Positions 10,066-20,417 of a DNA stretch of 64,000 nt are shown one piece after another. Made by a program: the position numbers and the translations under genes. Origin of the DNA: Lucinisca nassula (lineage: Eukaryota; Mollusca; Bivalvia; Lucinida; Lucinidae); contig OY757015.1 of assembly GCA_963580285.1 (NCBI GenBank), forward strand, positions 130,962,217 to 131,026,216, written 5' to 3'. How positions within the stretch are numbered: the first letter of the stretch is position 1; every line of letters begins with the position of its first letter. The notes under the pieces are model-generated. The model was not told where the DNA came from, ran no database searches, and saw only the letters and a program-made list of their open reading frames with translations.

Positions 10066-11383
10066 CCGTTGGTACTACGTTCCGAACAAGAACCTGACTG
10101 ATATTCTGAAATGAGTTTGTTGGACTCTATGTACCAGACTAATCTTTTGTGTATTATTCTTTCCATTGTTTACATAAACAATTTGTCAAAGCTATCGGAC
10201 GATAATTTGTAGGCTCTGCATGATCTTTCCCTGGTTTTGGAATTGGTACAACTGTAGCTAAACGCCAGCTCTCAGGACAGACCCCCGTTTCCCAAATATT
10301 ATTAAAGATATCTAAAAGTGTTGAAAGAGAACTTTTTGGTAGATGCTTAAGCATCTAATAATGGATTTCATCGGGGCCGGTTGCGGTATAATATGATTTC
10401 TGTATGGCTTCAACTAGTCGGGTACGTTAAAATGTTTGTTGTGTTCTTCGTGAGTGAGGGATTTAAAGTTTAGATTTCTTTTCTCTTGGTCCTTTTTGAA
10501 ATTTCTAAATGTGTCAGAATATTTTTATGATGATGAATTTCTTAAGAATGTACTACCAAGAGTATCTGAAATATCTTTTTTAGTTGAAGCTTTTGTGTCA
10601 AAACCAGTATTTAAATGTGTAAAACTAGGAGACTTAGGTTTTCCTGAAATTTTTCGTACCATATCCCAAACCTTTTTTAGTGGGGGTTTTGTAGTTCAAT
10701 TTTGAAACATGACTTTCGTTTTGAAGCTCGGATTATTCGCCGAGCTTTAGCTCTAAAAACTTTAACATTGTTTATTTTTTCTGAAGTTGGACTTTTGGAG
10801 AAGTTATTTAAAGCCTGTTGACGTTTTTTGATCGCTTCTTTACAGTCATTATTAAACTAGGGTTTTCTTTTCTTAGGACTTGTGGAGGTCTTTAGAATGC
10901 TTGTTCTGATATTTTAATAAGCGAATCTGTGAAATCAGAAACAATGTCATATAACTTATTAAAGTGATCGATTGATAACTCTTCTTCGCATAAATGATGG
11001 AATAATTCCCAGTCGGCTTTATTCATTTTCCATTTCTGGTTACAGTCCTCATCTTGTTTGTTTACGCTCCCGCTCCCTATTATAACAAGGAAGTGATCAC
11101 TTCCGCACTGATCATTGTAGACAGACCATTCATAGTCTAAGAAGAGAGATGGGTGACACAAAGAGAGATCAAAAAAGACAAATGACCTGTCGCAGGGTGA
11201 AGGTAAGTGTAAGATTTATCATTCATCAAGCAAAGATCTTTCTTTGCAATAAACTCTTCAATAAGTGATCCTCTGTTGTTGTTATCTTTACAGCCCCATA
11301 GAATATTGTGACCATTGTTGTCACCAACTAAAATATATGGCGATGTAAGTTGACCTAGCAACCATTCAAGATGTTCGGGCTTT
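10066..11383 (-). pseudogene. LINE copy 2, ORF2 RT start and endonuclease C-terminus
   Basis: Minus-strand peptides match LINE copy 1: LATVVPIPKPGKDHAEPTNY (RT start; here the proline that copy 1 lost by a 1-bp deletion is present), CGSDHFLVIIGS (endonuclease SDH motif), LVGDNNGHNILWG (endonuclease, with D to N change at the catalytic DFN) and SYTYLHPATG. Stops and frameshifts throughout. Interrupted at 11384 by a Penelope tail. Confidence 0.8.
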
Positions 11384-11909
11384 ATGCTCTGTCTCTGGTT
11401 GGGCCCATCGGAGTCTAACTGTTGCTTTTCTTTTGCTCCAGCGTTTCGGTGGTTTCTTGCTGTCGAGTCCTCGCCGTTGTCTCGCCTCTGTGGTTCTTTG
11501 GTTCATTGTGTTTACGAGGATGTTGCGCTGGTGGGTTGGGAGGCCTTCATGCGGACTGGGCAAATTGTTTGTCTAAATCGCGACGAAAATAAGGGCGAGG
11601 ATTGTGGCCACGTAAAATCGATTTAAGCCCCCCAGTGGAAATCTTCCACTGACCGTTCCAAGGCGGCTCTTCTGTGGCGATTTAGTTATGTTGTTGTTTG
11701 TTACTTACTGTGTGTATCACTTGTGTCTTTTGGTTTTGGATGGCCATATGGCCATTTTGTGGGAAAGTAACTGTCCTTATGGCCTTCCTTTGTTTAGGTT
11801 TCCATTATGGTCTGGTCGCTTAATGTTTGTATTTCTTTCCCTTTGGTGTCTTTTATGGGAGGAGTAAGTTAATTGTATCAATTCCTTATCTTTGTTTTAC
11901 TTCTACTTT
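11384..11909 (+). repeat. Penelope tail insertion in LINE copy 2
   Basis: Nearly complete 526-bp tail from ATGCTCTGTCTCTGG to CTACTTT, inserted between GGGCTTT and AAAGAAAATG of the LINE, which are adjacent in copy 1. No clear target duplication beyond the shared CTTT. Confidence 0.9.
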
Positions 11910-12671
11910 AAAGAAAATGAGGGTGGAATATATAGAGAGCAAATTGTAGTTTCTTTTTCCAGAGAAATCGACACTGCCACAGCCCGTAGTTCTTTGTCAA
12001 ATTTGACCTCTCCTTATGGTAAACGAGATTTAACAATAATTGAACTGCCACCAGATGGTCTGTTACCATCAGAAAAGATATAGTTATATGTATTGAAACC
12101 TCTGATATCGATGTTGTCATCAGTTTTTTTTTAAAAAAAGTGTCTTGCAAACAAAAAAAAACGATGAGTTAATTAAAGAAAGAAGTAATTTGAGTCCATT
12201 ATAATTTGATTTAAGACCTCGACAATTCCATTGTATTATTTTGTGTTTTAGATCCATTGAGAGATGTTTACTTGACTAGAAACTAATGCGTCGTTATCGA
12301 CGAAATTACCTACTTTATATAAGGAATCCTTGTAATTTTGCTACCCTTGCGAGGACTGGTTGGGGCGTCATCATCATCCATTGATTCTTCATCGTCCTCG
12401 TCAGGCGGTTGCCCTACTTGCGAATAATGTAATTTGATCGGATCTTCCAATCCCTAACTGGTTCGATCTTAGTCGAATTTCTCTTTTACATGCGGCGTCG
12501 GCTTCGGTTCAGTCGCTGTCGACCGATCCGGAGCAACCTGGATTTCGCCATTTGACAAATTGGTTACACTTTGTGGTGCTGGAGTAGATTTACTCCACGC
12601 ACCAGATTTTTTCAGTTCGGCAATGTACGATTCAGCAGTTTGCGTACCACTGTTTGTGATTTTTACACCAG
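11910..12671 (-). pseudogene. LINE copy 2: ORF2 start and ORF1 C-terminus
   Basis: ORF2 ATG on the minus strand at about 12257 (ATGGATCTAAAACACAAA). ORF1 C-terminus at 12470-12671 reads AESYIAELKKSGAWSKSTPA, matching copy 1. ORF2 is already frameshifted within its first 120 codons. Confidence 0.75.
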
Positions 12672-12961
12672 AACCGCGGGAGCTTGAAGAAATATATGGG
12701 CTGCATGATGCCTCCACGCAGAGCTGAAACCGACCCGCACACGAGTACTGGTAAACCGCTTAGAGGATCTAAGCCTGCCCAGGCAAAGCGGTGCGAGGCG
12801 GCCCGTCCATGCTTATAAACCCTATTGATTTCATTGGGCGGCAGGGCTTGAGATGTCATTTCATCTCAAAGTCGGGTAAAAGTCCAACAAATTTGAAAGC
12901 AACGTTTCCAAAATAACCTTTAAAATATTGACGGGGACGTTAACCTCAAATCAAACAAATA
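12672..12961 (+). mobile_element. SINE-like repeat, second copy
   Basis: Same family as 9722-10053 (CACACGAGTACTGGTAAACC, GGGCTTGAGATGTCATTTC, CAAATCAAACAAATAAA). It lies between GTTTACACCAG-side and AGCACCCTTTGTGATGC-side sequences that are adjacent in LINE copy 1. The head is degraded, so no duplication can be read with certainty. Confidence 0.75.
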
Positions 12962-13934
12962 AAGCACCCTTTGTGATGCTGGCGTAAGTGGTGGTTGGTG
13001 TTGTGTATCGCTCTTCAGCAAATTTCCGCGCTTCCGGAAAAGTTATCGACCTTTGGTATTTGACAGTGAGTATTTCTATTTCTTTTTTTCCATTCAGAAA
13101 ACATTAAGTTTGCCACCACAATGGATGCATTTGGTCTCATTCTTACAGTTTTTATGCATATCGACATGTTTTTCTTCATCACAGTTTGGACAGAGTTGTT
13201 TCTTCTGACATCTGCTTTCGTGGTGGCCAAAAACCTGACACGAGTAACATCTGAGAGGGTTTGGTATATATGTATATACCTCTTCAGTTACAGAAAGATA
13301 TGCTACTTTGATTTTCTTGGGCAGAACTGGTGTATTAAAAGTCAACACGTAAGTACCTGTTGGCTATCATTCACCACCTCTACGAACTTGGATGCTACGT
13401 ACACCAATGACGCCTGCAGATCTCAAGTTGTCAATTATCTCTGCATCGCTGCAAGGACGCAGCTCTGGGCTGCGGATGACACCTTTACATGAATTAAGTG
13501 TATTATGCAGAGATACTTTGACCTTGAGATCGAATAGCTTTGTGTAGGCTTTTCACCTGCTGGTCACTCTCGACTTCTATTAGAAGATCACCTGACTTAA
13601 GCTTTTTATGCTTTGGGGATGTCCGGCACTATGCTCTTTTCAATAACAAAGGGCGTCATTACCAAGAAGCGTGGAAAGTTCGTTAGCTTTGGTGCTGCAG
13701 ACTGTTGACAAGACTGCTGATTGGGTTCATCAGATTCGGATGAATCCTCGTCTTTTTTACGGTTGATTGCGTTGCGGTTATGTGATTTTATGCTTCCCCA
13801 TGAAGAAAGCTTTAAGGTTCGCCCCAAGTGCTCTCCGCCCTCCTTGGAGCCCTACAAGGGAACACCATTATGGAGTGGTTTTCCGACTCGCAGGTGTTAG
13901 GTACACGTGAGATAAACAAAAAGCCTACACGATT
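12962..13934 (-). pseudogene. LINE copy 2, ORF1 zinc-knuckle (gag-like) protein remnant
   Basis: Minus-strand peptides RCYSCQVFGHHESRC, CPNCDEEKHVDMHKNC and CIHCGGKLNVF are three CCHC knuckles. Upstream is FVIEKSIV and, at the N-terminus, a basic acidic stretch with QQSCQQSAAPKLTNFPRFL. Frameshifts split it. The ORF1 product of such LINEs binds the element RNA. Confidence 0.8.
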
Positions 13935-14157
13935 ATGTGGAGCGCAGTGGTGCAGTGGTAAAGCATCGGCTTTGAGATCGAGAGGTAATGGGTTCGATCC
14001 TCACATGTGCCATGTGTTGTTTCCTTGAGCAAGAGACTTTATCCACATTGCTCAGTACTGGTTTCTACCCGGAAAAGAGGGCCACATGGAAGATTAGTAC
14101 TAGTACTAAATGTGTTACCCTCTATAAATAAGGTCGATTATCATTTTTTATTTTTAT
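13935..14157 (+). mobile_element. tRNA-derived SINE in LINE copy 2 leader
   Basis: Head with pol III A-box (TGGTGCAGTGGTA) and B-box (GGTTCGATCC); the loop CTTTGAG suggests a tRNA-Gln-like origin. The body contains CCTTGAGCAAGAGACTTTAT, a phrase typical of conserved SINE cores, and an AT-rich end. It interrupts LINE copy 2 between CCTACACGATT and ATTGATCCGTT, which are adjacent in copy 1. Confidence 0.75.
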
Positions 14158-14559
14158 TGATCCGTTTGGCCGCCGCCTTCTAGAGATAAAAGACAGAAAA
14201 GGGTAACGTAAATGGGCATATGGTTGGTATCAGGAACGATACAAAAAGAAGGAAAAGAAAGCAAAGAGGTATCTCTAGGGCTCGGCGCGACCAGCCGAAT
14301 GACCGTGCCGGACCACACGGCCAACCGTCTACACCGAAAAGCCAGGCCAAATAGACGCGTTGGGTACCTGAAGCACTGCAACCTTCGGTAACCCTCAACC
14401 ACTAGGATCCCTTCTTCCGGCTTACAGGACGCCACCAACGGCAAACGGGTGGTACTTCCTTTAGCCCTTCCCAGTGGGCACAAAGACCACATCGGCAATG
14501 TGTCCAGTGGAATTGAGCCCCCAGGGCCACGGCAAGGCAGGAAGTCTAATACCTGGGGG
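14158..14559 (-). promoter_or_regulatory. LINE copy 2, 5' leader
   Basis: GC-rich 400-bp leader, on the minus strand starting CCCCCAGGTATTAGACTTCC and matching 23598-24001 of copy 1 along its length. In I-type LINEs this leader holds the internal promoter. The long antisense open frame here is not a gene. Confidence 0.7.
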
Positions 14560-15005
14560 CCAAAAGGAAAGAAACACAAACACGAAGCAAAAGACCCTAA
14601 TGGAAACATCAATAGCGGAGGGCCAAAAGGACAGTTACTTTCCCATAAAATGGCCAAATGGCTATCCAAAACAACATAATACAAACACTCAAAGACAAAA
14701 CAAACCATAACAAAAAAATAAACCGCGACAGAAGATCGCCTTGGAACGGTCAGTGAAACGAGTTCCACTGGGTGGCTTAATCCTCGCCCCTACTTCCGTC
14801 CCGATTTAGGCAAATTATTTGTTCAGTCCGCATGATGCCCTCCAAACTCATCTGTGCAACATCTCCGTGAACACAAACAATTAAACAACCACAGAGATGA
14901 AACAACGGTGATGACTCGACAGCAAGAAAACACAGAATTGCTGGAGTATAAGAAAACCAAAAATTAGACACCGATGGGCGCCCGACCAGAGACAGAGCAT
15001 GAGGC
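14560..15005 (-). repeat. Old Penelope tail, second half
   Basis: Continuation of the tail at 7380-7455, from CCAAAAGGAAAGAAACACAA to GACAGAGCATGAGGC. Directly followed by a (GT)n tract. Confidence 0.85.
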
Positions 15006-15028
15006 AGTCTGGTACAGAAAAATGTTTA

Positions 15029-15030
<2 letters not shown>

Positions 15031-15090
<60 letters not shown>
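15031..15090 (+). repeat. (GT)30 microsatellite
   Basis: Uninterrupted GT dinucleotide run of 60 bp, 25 bp beyond the 5' end of the tail copy at 14560-15005. Confidence 0.98.
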
Positions 15091-15091
<1 letters not shown>

Positions 15092-15362
15092 CTTGTACGA
15101 GAATTCTTCCAATTTTAATGTCAGTATAGTTTTATTTCGCATCGATTAAGAAATGTGTGCTCAAAACCACTAGGGGCGATGATGAGGTACTAAAAGGAAA
15201 CATCTATAAAATTATTGCTCACACTTACAGTTTATACTTTGTATACTTTCTAAAAGCGATTTAATTACACTATACACAAAATGACTGGGAAAAGCGAACA
15301 AAATGCTTGAAGTTAGGCCTATATAAAAGGTAGGTCGCGACTCAAATGGTTGATAGAATTTA

Positions 15363-15695
15363 TCCAAAAAATTATGGTTAAATAAGACTAATTCTGATGA
15401 ATCTGAAGCACCATTTTTGGATTTACCTTTGACTGTTTCTAATGGTATTGTCTCTTCCAAAAGTTATGATAAAAGAGATTATTTAAATTTTGGAATTGTA
15501 AATTTTCCTTTCCTGGATGGTGACGTGCCTAAGACTGTCTTAGGGGGTTTATATGTCACAGCTTATTCGTTTTGCTGGCGCTTGCTGTCATGTTGATGAC
15601 TTTAATGATCGGAACAGAATTTTAACAGCTAAACTTTTAAAACAAGGCTATCGGTATCCTAAACTGCGCAAAACGTTTTCAAAATTTCTTACCAG
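15363..15695 (+). pseudogene. Diverged Penelope-like RT fragment E
   Basis: Matches the FLDL-to-C-terminal RT part of copy A: NSDESEAPFLDL, SYDKRDY, IVNFPFLDGDVP, then after a frameshift SQLIRFAGACCHVDDFNDRN and LLKQGYRYPKLRKTFSKF. Roughly a quarter of residues differ from copy A, so it is an older or sister subfamily. Truncated at both ends. Confidence 0.8.
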
Positions 15696-15889
15696 CCAGT
15701 ATGCAATATGTAGACAGCCACCGCGAGGTAGGAACAAAAGTCTTACAGGATGATTTTCAGTGGGGAGGGGTGCTAAAGTTTTGAGCAAATATCAGTAGCT
15801 TAAACATGTCCTTCACACAGGTCGCCTTGCAGCAACAACTTAAAAGTAGCATCGAAAAAATAAACAAGAGGGCAAGATAGTCCTGGACC

Positions 15890-17295
15890 ACTCATATGAT
15901 CTCAAGATCTCACATAGCCTCTGAAAGTCATGTAAATAAATGATAGCTATCTTATTCCATGAAGCATAAATTTTGCAACAATATAGATTGTCACCTTGGC
16001 ACTATTCTTGCGAAGTTTGAATAAAACTGGCTTTAGAGTACAGGAGAAGTTGTCATTTAAATTTTGTTTCTTCTTTTAAGTTTGCCAGACATTTTCTTCA
16101 CTGTAGAAAAGACATTTTGGTAGATGGTCACCTAAGCACACGGATGTCTAAATGAAATTGAAGCGAAGGAGTTGACATTTAAAGATATTTCTATTTTAAT
16201 ACTTGTTCTCCCAAGCCCAGCTGTTTAGCTGCTGGTGTAGACGGTCATCTGAGCAACAAACTTATGAAGTTTGAATAAAATTGGACCAAAAAGATGAGAA
16301 ATTAGCATTTAAAGGTTTGATATTCTAAGCCCTGGTGGCCATCTTGTTCACCAGATCGAAACCATTTTGGCTATTGTGGTCGAGGGTCAAGTAAGCAACA
16401 TTCCTGTGAAATGTGAATAGACGGAGGAGTAATCATTCACAGGTTTGTCTGTTTTTGCTCTGATGTTATTTTGTCCATCAGAGCGGGGCCGCTTTTTATT
16501 GCTATTTTGGTAGGGGATCACCTTAACAACATTCCTATGAAGTTTGATTGAAATTGGCACATGGGTACGGAAGTTGTCGTCCAAAGATTTTTTTTTATTT
16601 TAGCCCTAGCGGTCATCCTATTTATAAAAACAAAAAGATCATAGTTGTATTGGTAGGAGCCGCACAGGCAACATAGTTTTGAAGTTTGGTTAAGCCAATT
16701 GTTGACTCCAATTGTTGACAATTATTTATAGTTCTGGTGGCCATTGTGTTCATTGGAACGAAACCATGTTAGCTATTGTTGTAGAGGGTCACCTCAGCAG
16801 CATTCCTATGCAGTGTAAAAGCAGAAAGATTTTAGCTATTTGGTATGGAGTCACCAAGGTATTATTCCTGTGAAGTTTGAAGCAAATTGGCCAAAGGGTT
16901 AAGGAGGAGTTCGCATTTAAGACAACTTAACGTTTTCCTATTTTTAGCTCTGGGGTCATTTTGCTAATCGGAGTTAAACTGTTTTAGCTTTTTTAGTAGA
17001 GGGTCACGTAAGCAACATTTCTGTGCAGTTTGAATGAAATAAGCCCAAGGGTATAGGAATTGTCGTTTAAAGTTGTTGTTTTTTGTTTTTTTAGCTCTGC
17101 TGGCCATCTTATGGATCGAAACGTAACGATATTAGCATTTTTGTAGGGAGCCACCTTGGCAACATACCTTAGACGCTAGAATGAAAAAGTGTATAGGAGT
17201 TGTTATGGAAAGAATTTTTTTCTTTTTATTTTATTTTTTTTTTTTTTTTTTTTGCTCCGGCGGTCATCTTTTTTATCAAAACGGAACAATTATAG
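15890..17295 (+). repeat. Degenerate tandem repeat, ~150 bp unit (GCCATC-TTTTAGC type)
   Basis: About nine diverged units, each with CTCTGGTGGCCAT, TTTTAGCTATTTTGGTA, GAGGGTCACCTAAGCAACAT, TCCTGTGAAGTTTGAATGAA and a T-rich ending. The same unit occurs at 18550-18960 (+) and on the minus strand at 34975-35345, 38050-39293, 40444-40895 and 50130-51340. No coding potential. Confidence 0.75.
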
Positions 17296-17587
17296 CTCGT
17301 AGCCATTTCGGTTTGAAGCAAGATAGTCATCATTCCTTTAAAGCCTGACCCTATGGCTTATGGGGATTTTGCATTTTAAGCAAATTGTTGAAGTGTTTAG
17401 CTCACCAGATTTGAATTCTCCGGGAGACCTGATATGATAAGAAGTTTTCCGCCGTCGTCTGCGTCCAAATCTTTCAAACGAAATCTCCTCTGAAGCCTAA
17501 ATTTCATCTGTAGTATCCTTGGGCTAGGGGATTGAAAGTGTGTGTTTTTATAAAAATAGGCTCATTAATTTTTCTTATAAAAGACTT

Positions 17588-17717
17588 TGGTCCGCTATTG
17601 ATGTTTCCATTGGGGTCTGTTGTTTCATGTGTGTGTTTCTTTCCCTTTAGTGTCTCTGATGGGGACTGTGGGTTAATTGTATCGATTCCTGATCATTGCC
17701 TCTACTTCTACTTATAA
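17588..17717 (+). repeat. Old Penelope tail fragment
   Basis: GATGTTTCCATTGGGGTCTG, CTTTCCCTTTAGTGTCTC, TTGTATCGATTCCTGATCAT, ACTTCTACTT. End part only. Confidence 0.75.
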
Positions 17718-18109
17718 TGGGGAAAATTAAAAAACGGCATATACTGCCAATAAAAATCAAAAATGATGGCCTGTCAGATATTTTGACAAAACTTTCATCG
17801 AAATGTTTCTCCAGCAATATTCTATCTGATACATGATTCAAGGCCTTTTTGCTTTTTTTTTTTTTTTTGGTTGACGTGGAAACTAAATTGCCAAAAATAA
17901 AAAACAAAAATCATAAAAAAGTCATCTCCTCAGAAACCATATATTATTTGAGGTTGAGACTTTATGGAAGTATTCACCATAACAGCCTTAACAGGTTTTG
18001 TGTGTGTGTGTGATTTAATAAAACTCGGTTCTTCAGTTCCGCTGCCATAACAACTTAGAGTTTCCATAGACGTACAATGTGGAACAAAGAACAAAAATGA
18101 CAATGACTG

Positions 18110-18455
18110 CCAAATAGAATTGGAGGCAATAATCAGGAATCGATAGAATTAACCCACAGCTCACATCAGAGACACCAAAGGGAAAGAAACACAAGCATGA
18201 AACAACAGACCCTAATGGAAACATCAGTAGCGGAAAGCCAAAAGGACAGTTACTTACACAAAATGGCCAATAGGCTATCCAAAATAATATAAGCGACACA
18301 AACACCCAAAGACAAACCATAATAAAAATAAACCGCGACAGAAAAACCGCCTTGGAAAGGTCAGTGAAACGAATTCCACTTGGGGGCTTAAATCGATTTT
18401 TACTGGCCACGATCCTCGCCCTTACTTCCGTCGCGATTCAGTCAAATAATTTGTC
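18110..18455 (-). repeat. Old Penelope tail fragment
   Basis: Minus-strand tail from AATAGAATTGGAGGCAAT through CCGCCTTGGAAAGGTCAGTG to CCGTCGCGATTCAGTC; the first quarter is missing. Confidence 0.8.
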
Positions 18456-18549
18456 AAGTCTTTGCAGATATTTTGACACAACTTTGATGAAGTTGTTCCT
18501 CTACCAATTTATCTGCCATAACATTTTAGGTTTACTGCTCATTTTTATT

Positions 18550-18960
18550 GGTTGCAAAGGAAACCAAAATCTAAAAAAAATGATTTTAGCTATTTTGGTA
18601 TGGAACCGCCAAGGCAAACCTCAAGTGAAGTTTGAATCAAATTGGCCCAAGTGTTTAGGAGGAGTTTGCATTTAATGCAAATTGTTGAAATTATTCATCG
18701 GAGCAAAACGGTTTTTTTTTTGCTATTTTGATAGAGAGTCACCTAGGCAACATTCCTTTGAAGGTAAAAGGAAATTAGCCCAAAGGTATAGGAAAAGTTG
18801 TCGTTTGAAGATTTTTCTATTTTCAGTTTTGGCGGCCACTTTTTTATCCAAACAATTTTAACCTATTTTGCTAGGCAACATTTCTGTGAAGTTTGAATTT
18901 AATTGGCCCAATGGTTCAGGGTATATTCGCATTTAAAGCAAATTGTTGACGACGCACTCA
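18550..18960 (+). repeat. ~150 bp unit tandem repeat, short array
   Basis: Two to three units of the type at 15890 (TTTTAGCTATTTTGGTATGG, GAGAGTCACCTAGGCAACAT, AGTTTGAATTTAATTGG), followed by GACGGACGACGG near 18967. Confidence 0.7.
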
Positions 18961-19264
18961 ACACGACGGACGACGGATATTGACAGATCACAATATCTCT
19001 ACATGAGCACTTTGTGCTCAAATGAGCAAAGATTACCAATTCACAGTGCAGCAAATAGCCCGGATGATTAACTTGTTGATAGCACGTGTTCATGAATTAA
19101 TTACAACTTGGGAAAATAAATGCAAACTTAAAACCCCTATTTGTTGACTGATAAACAAAAGAAGAGCCGTAAACGCAATGCCAAACAACTTCTGAAACTG
19201 TATCCATATTATAGCAAAAGTGCATTCGACAGTTTATTTACTGGTGAGAGCTGGTAAAAAAAAC

Positions 19265-19525
19265 ATTTTCCTGTCAGTTCAAAGGCGGCTCTTCTGCTGT
19301 CGGTTATTACTGTAAGGGTTCGTCTTTGCATGTATGTATTGATCATATAATTTCGGATAGCCGTTTGGCCATTTTGGGGGAATAGTAACTGTCCGTTTGG
19401 CTTGCCGCTTGTGACGTTATTTGGAAGTTGTTTTATGTTGTGCTTCTTTCCTTTTGGTGTCTTGGATGCCAGGCGTGAGGTTATTGTATCGATTCCTGAT
19501 CTCCATATTTACTTCTGTTTACTAT
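19265..19525 (+). repeat. Diverged Penelope tail fragment
   Basis: AAAGGCGGCTCTTCTGCTGT, GTAACTGTCCGTTTGGCTT, TTTTGGTGTCTTGGATGCC, ATTCCTGATC. Among the most diverged copies. Confidence 0.65.
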
Positions 19526-19699
19526 TTCTGAACTAAAGCTATCATGTTCCATTCGCATTTGCACCACCAAAATTGAGAGACGTTCAGAGATTGCCAAACG
19601 AACACGAATCATTACGATAACACATCCGTGCAACATAGAGCATGTATTCACATCTCCAAAATAGCTATTTTTTCTGATAAAAATCTGTGATATTCTTCT

Positions 19700-19880
19700 T
19701 ATTTTACTCCAAACATAGGTTGTGGGTGATCGTTAGAAACGAGTACCAACAAACTATGTATTGGTGCAAAAATAAGAAAATTAATGTATACCCCCGTAAA
19801 CCCACGTTTTCTTTATATAAAATGGAGTTTAGGGTGTGTACATTTCACGGACTTGTTATCGTGATGGATAAAGAAGGTTT
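19700..19880 (+). repeat. Palindromic CATAGGTTGTGGGTG repeat
   Basis: CATAGGTTGTGGGTGATCGT and, 25 bp on, GAGTACCAACAAACTATG form an imperfect hairpin, followed by CCCGTAAACCCACGTTTTC and TTTCACGGACTTGTTATCG. Other copies: 41337-41500 (+), 48725-48900 (-), 55290-55410 (-). Confidence 0.65.
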
Positions 19881-19984
19881 TGCATGTAATTTTCTTCAAT
19901 AATAATAGTGGGTCCAATTAACGCAATTTACAATGCTAATAGGCAGAACAGTCACAACATAGTTGTATAAAATTGTTGTACACA

Positions 19985-20290
19985 GAATATTGAATAAGTA
20001 CAACGAAACTCTTGCATGATAATGCCCCCGCTCACAAGGCATACCTTTTGACCTAGTTTTAGGAGTCAGAGAAGGTCATCCTCAATTATCGTCAGATATA
20101 CGCCCCTGTGACTATTATTTTGTTTCCAAATCACAAATAACATATACAGTTCGAGAAATGCTCCTATACCTGCGGTTCATATGTAGCTGAGGGGTGTCTC
20201 CATTAAAGAATGTACAAACTGCTGACAAAAGTGGATTAACTGTCCAGGTAGATGGAGAGTATTGTGAAAGATTTTGACATTTGCAGTAAA
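19985..20290 (+). pseudogene. mariner-type transposase remnant
   Basis: Frame-jumping + strand translation recovers LLHDNAPAHKAYLLT (second catalytic Asp context) and SSDIRPCDYYFVSKSQ (third catalytic Asp of a DD34D mariner). It ends with SGLTVQVDGEYCE, the usual C-terminal phrase. Multiple stops and frameshifts, and the N-terminal two-thirds are absent. It abuts Penelope copy B. Confidence 0.8.
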
Positions 20291-20417
20291 GGAGATGCAA
20301 TAAAAAAGATATTATTTCACAAGAACATCCCTCGTATATTAATTAAATATGTGTGTTGGCGCACGTCTTGTTTCTTATTTTTGAGCACACATTCATGTCA
20401 TTTACTCTTTTTAGTCT

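Larger units (their letters stand above)
7456..14559 (-). mobile_element. I-clade LINE, copy 2, full span with nested insertions
   Basis: Minus-strand relative of the intact LINE at 23598-29330. The 5' end (CCCCCAGGTATTAGACTTCC) is at 14559 and the 3' end at 7456. Its own sequence occupies 14559-14158, 13934-12962, 12671-11910, 11383-10066, 9721-8907 and 8741-7456. The gaps are a tRNA-like SINE (13935-14157), a SINE (12672-12961), a Penelope tail (11384-11909), a SINE (9722-10053) and a Penelope tail (8742-8906). ORF1 and ORF2 are both full of stops and frameshifts. It sits inside an older Penelope tail with a 13-bp duplication. Confidence 0.85.

Noticed and set aside
14154..14768. Long minus-strand open frame of about 200 codons
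   Set aside because: It reads through the antisense-compatible LINE leader and an old Penelope tail; the boundary between the two at 14559/14560 lies inside it, so it is a chance frame over two unrelated transposons.
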